A stretch of DNA of 64,000 nt from CAYJPV01 sp964372095. GTDB taxonomy: Bacteria; Acidobacteriota; Vicinamibacteria; Vicinamibacterales; JAKQTR01. The notes below the pieces were generated by a model. It did no database searches, was not told where the DNA came from, and saw only the letters and a list, made by a program, of their open reading frames with translations. Each line of letters starts with the position of its first letter. Positions within the stretch are counted from its first letter, which is position 1. The position numbers were made by a program, and so were the translations under genes. Where the stretch lies: contig CAYJPV010000001.1 of the NCBI GenBank assembly GCA_964372095.1, positions 310,001-374,000 of the forward strand, in the 5' to 3' direction. This document shows, piece after piece, positions 44,537 to 53,139 of this stretch.

Positions 44537-46822
44537 ATGAAACCTCACGTCTCGGGATTGTCCCTCTTCGCGGTTGCGCTCGTCGCCGGTGCCATCGTGG
44601 TCCAGGCATCCGCCCCCCGGTTCTGGCAGGCCTCCACGCAGGCCGACCTGTTGAGGGGCGAGGCCGAACAGGTGTCTATCGATGAGTTCGGGCGCCTCGT
44701 CCTGGGCCCGGAGGTCCGTGCCGTCCACGACGCCAGCGTCCCGTTCGTCTGGTGCCTGGCTGCCGCGCCCGATGGCGGCGTCTACGCGGGCACGGGCAAC
44801 GACGGGCAGGTCCTCCGGATCGACCGGCAGGGCAAGGCGAGTGTCTGGTTCGACGCGGCGGAGCTCGAAGTGCATGCCATGGTCTCGACCCCCGACGGCA
44901 CGCTCTACACCGCCACGTCGCCGGACGGCCGCGTCTACCGCGTGGACGCGACGGGCAAGTCGAGTGTCTACTTCGACCCCGACGAGAAGTACATCTGGGC
45001 CCTCGCGATCGACGGGCAGGGACGGTTGTTCGTGGGCACGGGCGAACGCGGACGCGTGTACCGGGTGGAGGCGGACGGCACGGCCAAGCCCTTCTACACG
45101 TCCACCTCGACGCATGTGACTGCGGTCACGCTCGATCACCTGGGACGCCTGCTCGTGGGAACCGGCTCCCCCGGCCGGGTCGTCCGGGTCGATCGGGACG
45201 GACAGGCCTTCGTGCTGCATGATTCGCCGTACCGTGAGATTCGTGCCCTTCGCGTCGATACGACGGGCCGTATCTTCGCGGCGGCGGTCAACGGCAAACC
45301 TGCACCCGAGACATCAGCGGCCGCCCCGCCCAGCCAGGAACCCGCACGTGGCGCACCGGTGCCGTCCGTGTCGTCCGAGATCACGGCGGTGACGGTGATC
45401 GACATGCCGATTGTGACAGGTGGCCCGGGACCCGCACCAGTCCGGGACAGCGGATCCACGCCGAAAGGCGCGGTGCTGCTGATCGATGCGGACGGCGGCG
45501 TGGAAGCCATCTGGGAATCACGCGAGGACATTCCGTTCGACGTGCTCCCCGACGGTCCTGATGGCGTCCTGATCACCACCGGCAACGGAGGGCGCATCTA
45601 CCGGGCGTCGGGTCATCCGAGCCGCGCGACGCTCGTCACCCGGGTCACCGGGCAGCAAGCGACCGCAATCCTGCCGGTCGGCCAGACGCGATACGTGGCC
45701 ACGGCGAATCCCGGCCGAATCGTCAGCCTTGGCACCGGCCGGGCCGCGCAGGGCACGTACACCTCGGAGGTCAAGGACGCGGGGACCCTGGCGCAGTGGG
45801 GCGCCTTGTCGTGGCGCACCCCAGCCGGGGGGATCGGACGTGTGCAGGTATTCACACGCTCGGGAAACACCGCCGTCACCGACGATGGCTGGAGCCCGTG
45901 GGTCGGCCCCTACGAACGCGCGGATGACGCCGTGCGGTCGCCCGCCGCCCGGTATCTGCAGTGGAAGGCCGTCATCTCCAACGGTGAGGCGTCCGGGCCG
46001 CCGCCCATGCTGGCGTCGCTGAGCATCGCGTACCTGCAGCGCAACATCCGGCCGCGCGTCACCGACATCACCATCCATCCGCCGGGCGTCGTGTTCCAGC
46101 GACCTTACCCCACGGGAGAACCCGAGATTGCCGGTCTCGAGAGTGCGCTGCCGGAACACCGGTTCCCCGTTTACTCGATGCCGCTGGGCACGCCGACCTT
46201 CCGGGGCGCGTCGCCGGCCATGGGCCGGCGGCTCTACCAGAAGGGACTGCAGGCGTTTGCCTGGAAAGCTGAGGATGCGAACGACGACCGGATGATCTAC
46301 GACGTGCACTTCCGCCGCGTGGGTGAAGCCGACTGGCGGCCCCTGCGGCTGGGCACGCTGGACGACCTCGTGGTCTGGGACACGACGTCGGTGCCCGACG
46401 GCCCCTACGTCATTCGCGTCACCGCCTCCGATCGGCTGGCCAACGTCCCGTCGGCGTCGCTGGCAGGCGAGACACAGAGCCAGTCCTTCGACATCGACAA
46501 CACGCCGCCGGCCGTGAGCATCGCCGGCCTCAAGGCCGGTACTGGCAGCACGGTGGTGGCGTTCGAGATCACGGATGGGCACTCGGTGATCGAGCGCGTC
46601 GAGTACTCGGTGGATGCGGGTCCGTGGCAGACCGCCTATCCGGCCGACGGGTCCGCGGACGCGAAGCAGGAACGGTACGAAATCACCGTGGAAGGCGCGG
46701 CGGCCGGACGCGTCGTCATTCGAGCCACGGACGCCCTGAACAACACGGGGACGGCCCGGGTGGAATCCCCCAAGCCGTCCCCATCAGGACGTTCCGGCAA
46801 CGCGGGCCGTTCAGCTAGATAA
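44537..46822 (+). CDS. secreted beta-propeller repeat protein
   Basis: The product has 761 residues. The ATG at 44537 gives a Sec signal (LSLFAVALVAGAIVVQAS). Residues about 65-400 contain repeated blades of the type GVYAGTGNDGQVLRIDRQGK, TLYTATSPDGRVYRVDATG and RLFVGTGERGRVYRVEADG. They resemble NHL or PQQ-like propellers. The C-terminal part (from about 430) is beta-sandwich-like, with DDLVVWDTTSVPDGPYVIRVTASD and other Ig-like strands. It is predicted periplasmic or exported. It follows the S55 peptidase by 20 bases, so the pair may function together. Its last 8 bases overlap the convergent anti-sigma gene. Confidence 0.8.
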   Translation: MKPHVSGLSLFAVALVAGAIVVQASAPRFWQASTQADLLRGEAEQVSIDEFGRLVLGPEVRAVHDASVPFVWCLAAAPDGGVYAGTGNDGQVLRIDRQGKASVWFDAAELEVHAMVSTPDGTLYTATSPDGRVYRVDATGKSSVYFDPDEKYIWALAIDGQGRLFVGTGERGRVYRVEADGTAKPFYTSTSTHVTAVTLDHLGRLLVGTGSPGRVVRVDRDGQAFVLHDSPYREIRALRVDTTGRIFAAAVNGKPAPETSAAAPPSQEPARGAPVPSVSSEITAVTVIDMPIVTGGPGPAPVRDSGSTPKGAVLLIDADGGVEAIWESREDIPFDVLPDGPDGVLITTGNGGRIYRASGHPSRATLVTRVTGQQATAILPVGQTRYVATANPGRIVSLGTGRAAQGTYTSEVKDAGTLAQWGALSWRTPAGGIGRVQVFTRSGNTAVTDDGWSPWVGPYERADDAVRSPAARYLQWKAVISNGEASGPPPMLASLSIAYLQRNIRPRVTDITIHPPGVVFQRPYPTGEPEIAGLESALPEHRFPVYSMPLGTPTFRGASPAMGRRLYQKGLQAFAWKAEDANDDRMIYDVHFRRVGEADWRPLRLGTLDDLVVWDTTSVPDGPYVIRVTASDRLANVPSASLAGETQSQSFDIDNTPPAVSIAGLKAGTGSTVVAFEITDGHSVIERVEYSVDAGPWQTAYPADGSADAKQERYEITVEGAAAGRVVIRATDALNNTGTARVESPKPSPSGRSGNAGRSAR

Positions 46823-47672
46823 CGACCACGCGCGGCGCCGATGTGGGCAACGCGCTCTGTTTCGGCAGGGCCGGCAGTTTCGCCCGAACGGTCGTGTGGG
46901 CCATCACCCACACGCGCCGCGCGGCAACGGGCGAGCCGCCCACCCGGGCGGGCTCCAGGCGCGCCCGGGACACCTGGTCCAGCAGCCGGAGAATCTGCTC
47001 GCGATCGGAGCCCGGAAGCTGGTCCGAACGCACGACTTCGAGGCTCGCAATCCGTCCCTGGCGCGTCACCACCGCCGCCAGGGCGAAGACCGCGTCCTGT
47101 TCGCTCAGCACCGTGTCCCCGACCGACTCACGGGACACCGGGTGAAACGACATGGCCGTTGCGGACATCGCTTCGCGATCGTGCGCGCTGGGTTCCCCAA
47201 TCTGCTGCCCGACCAGATCGCGGACGTCGACGCTCGAACTCGGGGCGCTGAGCATCTGCATCAGGCCCTGCAATGAATCCGGACGCTGGGTCTGCGGACC
47301 GAAATAGACGATTCCGGCCACCAGCATCACCGATACCAGCGATGCCGCCGTCGACCCCAGGGCGGCAAACCCCAGGCGCATATCGATGAACATGCGCCCC
47401 AGTTGGGCCGGCACCGATTCTTCCCGCTCCGCTTTCAACCGGCTCAACGTCTCGGACCGCAACGCTTCCAGGTCGCGTTCGTGGAGTGCCACCAACTCGG
47501 CGGCGCGTCCCCGAAGCATCTCGCCGAGCGCGGCGTTCCCCGCCGCCTCGCTGGCACACCGTGCGCACTGGCGCAGATGCACCTGTACGTCCACCTGCTC
47601 GCGCGTGGGTAACTCCCCATCGTGAAAGGCCGACAGCCTCCGCCGCGCGCCGTGACACGACATCGTTTTCAT
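46815..47672 (-). CDS. anti-sigma factor with zinc finger, one membrane helix and TonB-C-like periplasmic domain
   Basis: The product has 285 residues. The N-terminal SCHGARRRLSAFHDGEL with H-x3-C-x2-C (HLRQCARC) is a zf-HC2 anti-sigma domain. A membrane helix lies near residue 107 (STAASLVSVMLVAGIVYFG). The C-terminal 80 residues (VVTRQGRIASLEVVRS, RARLEPARVGGSPVAARRVWV) follow the strand pattern of TonB C-terminal domains. The ATG overlaps the sigma stop (ATGA). It should hold the sigma factor at the inner membrane, with the TonB-like domain as the envelope-side sensor. That combination is unusual. It converges on the propeller gene with an 8-base overlap. Confidence 0.8.
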   Translation of the reverse strand: MKTMSCHGARRRLSAFHDGELPTREQVDVQVHLRQCARCASEAAGNAALGEMLRGRAAELVALHERDLEALRSETLSRLKAEREESVPAQLGRMFIDMRLGFAALGSTAASLVSVMLVAGIVYFGPQTQRPDSLQGLMQMLSAPSSSVDVRDLVGQQIGEPSAHDREAMSATAMSFHPVSRESVGDTVLSEQDAVFALAAVVTRQGRIASLEVVRSDQLPGSDREQILRLLDQVSRARLEPARVGGSPVAARRVWVMAHTTVRAKLPALPKQSALPTSAPRVVVI

Positions 47673-48295
47673 ACGTCCCTCGCCTCCCGCAACCGGGCGC
47701 GCAACGCTTCCCGCGCGCGCGTCAGACGTGACTTGACGGTCCCGATCGCGACCCCAAGCGAGAAGGCAATCTCTTCGTAACTGAGTCCGTCGATTTCCCG
47801 CAGCACCATGGCCGTCCGCTGGTCGAACGGCAGGGCGTCGAGGGCTTTCCAGACTCGATCGGCCACTTCCTTGCGCACCAGCACACGATCCGGCTCCGCC
47901 GCTCCGGTCGTCTCGGGCAATTCGCCGTGCAGGAGGACGTGTTCCTCGATCGACACCTGATCCGCCCGTCGGCGGCGCCGCCACCAGCGGTGACGGTTGC
48001 GCGCCAGGTTGACCGCAATCCGGTAGATCCAGGTGCGCAGCGAAGACTGGCCCCGGAATCGGTCGAGCGTGCGGAAGACCTGGAGGAACACGTCCTGCGA
48101 CAAGTCCCGGGCATCTTCGTAATCCCCGAGCAGGTGCAGGGCAAGGAGGAAGACCATTCGCTGGTGTTCGGCCACTACCACCGAGCAAGCCTCGGCGTCC
48201 CCTTCCACACACCGGTGGATCAGGACGGCTTCTCGGTCGGCAATTTCCGGCCAGCTCAGGGCGGGCGCTTGTTTCACCGATAGTCCCTCGGCCAC
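47669..48295 (-). CDS. ECF RNA polymerase sigma factor
   Basis: The product has 208 residues from GTG 48295 (AGGGGG 7 bases upstream). Region 2 is LHLLGDYEDARDLSQDVFLQVFRTL and LRTWIYRIAVNLARNRHRWW, followed by a basic RRRRR stretch. Region 4 is LPFDQRTAMVLREIDGLSYEEIAFSLGVAIGTVKSRLTRAREAL. It is co-encoded with the TonB-C-like anti-sigma. Its promoter has a housekeeping TATAGT -10, so basal expression need not be autoregulated. Confidence 0.92.
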   Translation of the reverse strand: MAEGLSVKQAPALSWPEIADREAVLIHRCVEGDAEACSVVVAEHQRMVFLLALHLLGDYEDARDLSQDVFLQVFRTLDRFRGQSSLRTWIYRIAVNLARNRHRWWRRRRRADQVSIEEHVLLHGELPETTGAAEPDRVLVRKEVADRVWKALDALPFDQRTAMVLREIDGLSYEEIAFSLGVAIGTVKSRLTRAREALRARLREARDV

Positions 48296-48309
48296 GCCAA
48301 TACCCCCTG

Positions 48310-48338
48310 ACTATAGCAGCTTGCCGTCCCGCTGTCAG
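48310..48338 (-). promoter_or_regulatory. promoter of the third ECF sigma gene
   Basis: CTGACA (48338-48333), a 17-base spacer and TATAGT (48315-48310) on the minus strand. Transcription would start near 48303, right at the ribosome site of the GTG start. Confidence 0.6.
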
Positions 48339-48424
48339 GCCTTCTCCTTACTCCGCCAGCGGTTCGTCCGCACTGCCTCCTATGCCCGTTAGACACGAAA
48401 AGGCGGCAAAGGTTCCGCCCGGCC

Positions 48425-48433
48425 TGTTACGAT
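48425..48433 (+). promoter_or_regulatory. extended -10 of the TPR protein gene
   Basis: TGTTACGAT (extended -10, hexamer TACGAT) ends 7 bases before the ATG at 48441. TACGATACCGG matches 11 bases at the TonB receptor promoter exactly. No ribosome site lies between, so the message may be leaderless. Confidence 0.5.
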
Positions 48434-48440
48434 ACCGGTC

Positions 48441-49823
48441 ATGAAGCGCCTGTGGTCGGCCATCGTCGCGGCCGGCATCGTGATCGTGCTCGCGGTGATG
48501 GCCGGCAACGCGGTGGTGCGGGAACGGGAGTACCAGGCATTCCTCGCGCGCGGCGACGCGTCCGTCGCCGCCGGCCAGACGTTCCAGGCCATTGAAGCCT
48601 ACAGCGGCGCCATCGCGTTGCGTGAAGACTCGATGATCGCCCACCTCAAACGCGGCGAGGTGTACCGCCAGCGCGGTGAGAGCGGCGCCGCCCTGCGCGA
48701 CCTGCGCACGGCTGAACGCCTCGACCCGGCCGCCGCCAGGCCGGCGGAACTGCTGGGCGACATCAACTACGAGATGGAGCGCTTCACCCGCGCCGCCGAA
48801 AGTTACCGTGCGTGTGTCACGCTGGACGACCGCAGCCCACGCGTGCAGTACAAACTCGGCCTGGCGCTCTTCCGGGCCGGCGACGCCGCCGGCGCGCAGG
48901 CGCCGCTGCGCCAGGCCCTCGTCCTCGACCCCAAGCTGCCGGAGGCGCACTATCTGCTCGGCCTGTGCCTCAACGACACCCGGCAGCCCCGCGAGGCGCT
49001 CACGGCGTTCGAAACCGCCCTGAAGCTGGACCCGGGGCTGATCGCCGCGCGCGAAGAACTCGCCGCCGGCTACGCCGCCGCAGGGCGGACGCGGCAGGCC
49101 GTCGAGCACCTCGAGGCGCTCGCCGCCCTCGAGCCCGAACGACCCGAACGGCAGACCGTGGTGGCCCTGGCATGGTCGAGGAGCGGCCGCACGAACGACT
49201 CGGTCAACCTCCTCGGACGCGCGGCCGAACGGTACCCCGACCACACGTCCGTCTTCCTGGCGCTGGGCCGGATCTGGCTGGACGCCGCAGAGCCCCGCCG
49301 CGACCGCGTGGCCTTGGGAAAGGCGCTGGCTGCCCTGCAACCCCTGGCCAGCCGGCCCACCGCGTCCAGTGAAGCGATGGCGCTCTACGGGCGTGCGCTC
49401 ATGTTGTCGGGGAACCTCAAAGAAGCGGAGACGTTCCTGCGTCTGGCCTCCGAAGCGCTCCCCGTCAGGATGGAGGCGCTCGTCTGGCACGCCGATGCCG
49501 CGGAACGGCTCGGCCGGCTGGCCGCGGCCCGCCTGTCGCTTGAACGGTGGATCACGCTCGCCCCGGAGTCGGCGGCAGAAACGGGAGCCGTCCTCGAACG
49601 TACGGGCGCGCTCGGACTGCGGCTCGGCGACACCACCGGCGCCGCTGCCGCCCTCCGTCGCGCCACCGACGTGCCGTCCCGGCGGCCCTCGGCGTTCACC
49701 GCGCTGGCGAACCTCCAGATCACTCTCGCCCAGCGCGAAGCCGCCTCAGCCACCGTGGCGCGGGGCCTCGACGTGTTTCCTCAGGACGCCGCGCTCCTCG
49801 CGCTGAACCGCCGTCTGCGATAA
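48441..49823 (+). CDS. membrane-anchored TPR repeat protein
   Basis: The product has 460 residues. An N-terminal membrane anchor (LWSAIVAAGIVIVLAVMAGN) is followed by about ten tetratricopeptide repeats. Examples are FLARGDASVAAGQTFQAIEAYSGAI, VQYKLGLALFRAGDAAGAQ and AHYLLGLCLNDTRQPREAL. TPR arrays scaffold protein complexes; no enzymatic domain is present. It is predicted to face the periplasm. It is divergent from the ECF sigma gene. Its last 78 bases overlap, on the other strand, the end of the sigma-54 activator gene. No partner is apparent. Confidence 0.8.
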   Translation: MKRLWSAIVAAGIVIVLAVMAGNAVVREREYQAFLARGDASVAAGQTFQAIEAYSGAIALREDSMIAHLKRGEVYRQRGESGAALRDLRTAERLDPAAARPAELLGDINYEMERFTRAAESYRACVTLDDRSPRVQYKLGLALFRAGDAAGAQAPLRQALVLDPKLPEAHYLLGLCLNDTRQPREALTAFETALKLDPGLIAAREELAAGYAAAGRTRQAVEHLEALAALEPERPERQTVVALAWSRSGRTNDSVNLLGRAAERYPDHTSVFLALGRIWLDAAEPRRDRVALGKALAALQPLASRPTASSEAMALYGRALMLSGNLKEAETFLRLASEALPVRMEALVWHADAAERLGRLAAARLSLERWITLAPESAAETGAVLERTGALGLRLGDTTGAAAALRRATDVPSRRPSAFTALANLQITLAQREAASATVARGLDVFPQDAALLALNRRLR

Positions 49824-52800
49824 CGCGCGCGACTCAGGCGCGACCGGGCCGCCCCAGGCGGCTCCCGCCCGTCCCGCCTGCGTGATACCCAGCCGCGTCA
49901 CCAGTTTCGCCAGCCCCTGCCGGGTGACGCCCAGTTCGGCCGCCGCCCGGCAACGCCGGCCGCCCGCACGGTCGAGCACGCTCCGGACGAACTCGACCTC
50001 GAACGCCCTGCGGGCGTCATCCAGCGTGCGCGGGAACGGCCGCCCGCCGGCGGCGTCCGGCCAGAGCCACGTGAGATCACGCGGCCCGATCCGGCCGTGT
50101 CTCGGCGCACGCACAGCCAGGGCGGCCAGCGTGTTCTGCAGTTCACGGATGTTCCCGGGCCACGGCCGCCCGGCCAGCGCCGCCACGGTCTCGGATGACA
50201 GGATGGCCCGCCCTCCGGTCTGTCCGAGCGCCTCCCGCCAGAACTTGTCGGCCAGGAGCGGGACATCCTCCGGCCGTTCCCTCAGCGGCGGCACGTGGAT
50301 CCGGACGACGTCCAGCCGATAGAAGAGGTCCTGCCGGAACCGGCCGGCGACCACTTCGTCGCCGAGTGGCTTGTTCGTGGCGCACACAATGCGGACGTCG
50401 ACCCGGCGATGGCTGTTCTCGCCCACCCGGCGAATTTCCCGTTCTTGAATCGCCCGCAGCAGTTTGGCCTGTCCACGGGGCGACAACTCGCTGATCTCAT
50501 CGAGGAACAACGTGCCGCCGTCGGCCTCTTCGAACAGGCCGGGCCGATCGGTGGACGCGCCCGTGAACGCCCCGCGCGCGTGGCCGAACAGTTCGGCTTC
50601 GAGCAGGTCTTCGCTCAGCGCCGCGCAGTTGACCGCACAGAACCGTCGTCCGCGCCGCTCACCCGCCAGATGCACGGCTTTCGCGGCAAGTTCTTTCCCG
50701 GTGCCGCTCTCTCCTTCGATGAGGACGGGGAACGAGGTTGCACCGGCTCGCAGCACCAGGCCTCGCAGCACGGCCACCGCACGGCTGACGCCCAGGATTC
50801 CGGCCGTGGCCCCAGGCGGCTCGGACGGCAGCCCGAGGGCATCGCCCAGGGCCCTCACGGACCCGGCCGCGGCGGACGTCAAGGCTGCGAAGAAAGCCTC
50901 CGGAACGCCGGCCGGAACCGTGGTCCCGGGCAGGCCACGCGCCGCAGCCACGCCGATCACGTCACCCGCCCACCTGATCGCCGCGAACACCTCCCCACCC
51001 GCGGCGTCGACATGCCAGACCGCGCCGCGGTCAGCCGCGCGAGCGGCCGCGACGGCGTCGCACGGCCGGACTCCCGCATTGGCCAGCAGCCGCGCCTGCC
51101 CGTGCCGCCACGCGAAGACGGACACGGCGGCAATGCCGAGGCGTTCACGCACCTGTTCGCAGACGCCCTCCAGCGCCGACCGTTCGTCGGCGGCCTCGTT
51201 GAAGACCTGAACGAGGGCGATGATGTCGGCCGGCGTCACCGATGCCGTGCCCGCCTCCCGTGCGCGCCGTGCGGGTGCGGCGGCCGGAGAGACCAGGGCC
51301 TTCAGCCGGCGCCGGTACATCGCGGGCAACGCCGCCCCAATCCAGCGACGCAGCGTGTGGCCATCGGCGCCTCCCGTCTGGCATTCTGCGGCTGTCAGTC
51401 TCAGGGACAACGCCATCAACGGCGCGTGGCCCAACCGTGCTTCACGCAGACCCAGGGCCAGGGCGTCGTGCGCGCCGCGCCGGTCGCCGCGTGCCGCGCA
51501 TTCCAGGATCGTGGCTTCACGCAGGGCCAGACGATCGGGGACCATCCAGGAGCCGAAGTCGGCAGGCCCCTCACACGCGTAACCGTGCGCCTCGGTACGG
51601 CCCGGCACGCCCGCCCGCGCTCGCACGAGCCGCGCGAGCAGCGCAGCCCCAGGCAGCGGTGACAACGCCGCCATCGGGCCGTCGCCCGGGCATTCGGCAC
51701 ACGCGTCGGCCGCAGCGGCGGCGCCCGGCGCTTCATGACCATCGAGTCCGTCGAACCCCGACAACTGGGCGCGGACGTCGTGAACGCGCCCGTCCCAGCA
51801 CGCCAGGTACGCGGAAAACCACCGGCCGGCGGCCACGGCCGCCGTGTCGCCACTCGCCTGGGCCGCGGACAACGCCGATGCCGCGTGCCCCGCACTCTCG
51901 TCAAGCCGGTCGTCGTCCCACGCCAGCCATGCCATCTCCAGATGACAGGCTGCGGTCCCCCGGCCGGACCGGTCCTGACCAAACGACGCACGCGCACGCC
52001 GGACGGCCCGCTCGGCTTCGCTGACGCGACCACGCGCTCGAAGGGCCCGGCCCAACATCAGCCACAACACGCCGCTCGAGGTGCCGTCGCCGCGCCGCTG
52101 GGCGGCAGCCGCAGCCATGAGCAGGCGACGGCGGGCCGCCGCATGACGGCCCCGGCCCACCAGGCTGGCCGCACCAGCCAGCGTCGCAGCGACACCGGGA
52201 GGCCAGGCCTCGGCCGCTGCCGGTTCACCAAACCCCTCCCGTGCCTCCCGCACGCATCCGCAAGCGGCCCGTTCGCCGCGCAGCACGAGAACGCGCCGGT
52301 GCCGTAACACGTTTTGCAGCCTCGGCGCGGCCGTCGCCCGTGCCGCAGAGCCCGGCAGTCCCCAGCCGCCCGACACAGGAACGAGACCGCGGAGCCGTGC
52401 ATGGTGGGCAAGGAGAGGTATCCGTGCCCGGCCGACGTCCAGTGACGACGGCACGGCCACGGTCCGGCGACAATCCTGGTCGAGGTCGTCGAGCAGGCTC
52501 CGCACGGCCTGCACGTCGCGGTCAGCCGTGCGCCTGCCCGCGAAGACGACCGCGCGGGCTGGAACCGGCAGGAACGCTGGGGCGCCACGCACGTCGCGGA
52601 TCCAGCGCTGCAAACCCGGAGCGACCTCGAGACCGCACCGACGCGCGATGCGGGCCGCCGAGGCGATGCACCGGTCGGTCGCCTCACGGGACCCGCGCCA
52701 CGGTGCGGGCGCCCGGCGAAGGTCGTAGGCTTCGATCCATCGGTGCCGGCCTTCGTACCCGCAGTCCACCAAGCCGATCCACCCTGGTGTGGTTCGCGGG

Positions 52801-52949
52801 TGGACTAGGAATCGATCCCACGCCAGAGGCGCATGCGGCGACCGGACCCGGGTGCTCGTCCGCACCCAGACGCTTCGCCCCGTGGCCAGATCGCGCCAGC
52901 CTCCGTTGCCGGTCCACACAAATCGGTCGAGCAGCAGCCCACTGGACAT
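49746..52949 (-). CDS. sigma-54-dependent transcriptional activator with long TPR/GAF N-terminus
   Basis: The product has 1067 residues from ATG 52949, with GGAGG 8 bases upstream. Residues 1-250 are unrecognised and Arg/Trp-rich; 270-430 are TPR-like helices; about 590-705 resemble a GAF domain. The AAA+ domain from about 720 has Walker A GESGTGKE (near 745), GAFTGA (near 793, the sigma-54 contact), FLDEISELSPRGQAKLLR and RFRQDLFYRLDVV. A Fis-type HTH (RRCRAAAELGVTRQGLAKLVTRLG) ends near 1023 and is followed by a 45-residue tail. The signal sensed is unknown. Its 3' end overlaps the TPR gene by 78 bases. Confidence 0.88.
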   Translation of the reverse strand: MSSGLLLDRFVWTGNGGWRDLATGRSVWVRTSTRVRSPHAPLAWDRFLVHPRTTPGWIGLVDCGYEGRHRWIEAYDLRRAPAPWRGSREATDRCIASAARIARRCGLEVAPGLQRWIRDVRGAPAFLPVPARAVVFAGRRTADRDVQAVRSLLDDLDQDCRRTVAVPSSLDVGRARIPLLAHHARLRGLVPVSGGWGLPGSAARATAAPRLQNVLRHRRVLVLRGERAACGCVREAREGFGEPAAAEAWPPGVAATLAGAASLVGRGRHAAARRRLLMAAAAAQRRGDGTSSGVLWLMLGRALRARGRVSEAERAVRRARASFGQDRSGRGTAACHLEMAWLAWDDDRLDESAGHAASALSAAQASGDTAAVAAGRWFSAYLACWDGRVHDVRAQLSGFDGLDGHEAPGAAAAADACAECPGDGPMAALSPLPGAALLARLVRARAGVPGRTEAHGYACEGPADFGSWMVPDRLALREATILECAARGDRRGAHDALALGLREARLGHAPLMALSLRLTAAECQTGGADGHTLRRWIGAALPAMYRRRLKALVSPAAAPARRAREAGTASVTPADIIALVQVFNEAADERSALEGVCEQVRERLGIAAVSVFAWRHGQARLLANAGVRPCDAVAAARAADRGAVWHVDAAGGEVFAAIRWAGDVIGVAAARGLPGTTVPAGVPEAFFAALTSAAAGSVRALGDALGLPSEPPGATAGILGVSRAVAVLRGLVLRAGATSFPVLIEGESGTGKELAAKAVHLAGERRGRRFCAVNCAALSEDLLEAELFGHARGAFTGASTDRPGLFEEADGGTLFLDEISELSPRGQAKLLRAIQEREIRRVGENSHRRVDVRIVCATNKPLGDEVVAGRFRQDLFYRLDVVRIHVPPLRERPEDVPLLADKFWREALGQTGGRAILSSETVAALAGRPWPGNIRELQNTLAALAVRAPRHGRIGPRDLTWLWPDAAGGRPFPRTLDDARRAFEVEFVRSVLDRAGGRRCRAAAELGVTRQGLAKLVTRLGITQAGRAGAAWGGPVAPESRALSQTAVQREERGVLRKHVEAPRHGG

Positions 52950-53121
52950 GGAGGATCCTCCCCGCCCCGCCGCGTGCGTCCACGTCGCGCGCCTTGCGCC
53001 TTGCCACGGCCGGCGGCGCGTGTCACCAGTGCAAGGTCGAGGCCCGCCTGCGCGGGTGGCGGAACATCGCGATGACGGGCCACGGCGTGGGGTCAGCCTC
53101 CCGGAGTGTGCAGAAACTTCG

Positions 53122-53129
53122 TATAGAAT
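53122..53129 (+). promoter_or_regulatory. -10-like element before aroC
   Basis: TATAGAAT (53122-53129) ends 10 bases before the aroC ATG. No TTGACA at standard spacing was found. If used, the message would have almost no leader. Confidence 0.35.
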
Positions 53130-53139
53130 AGCGGCCGGG

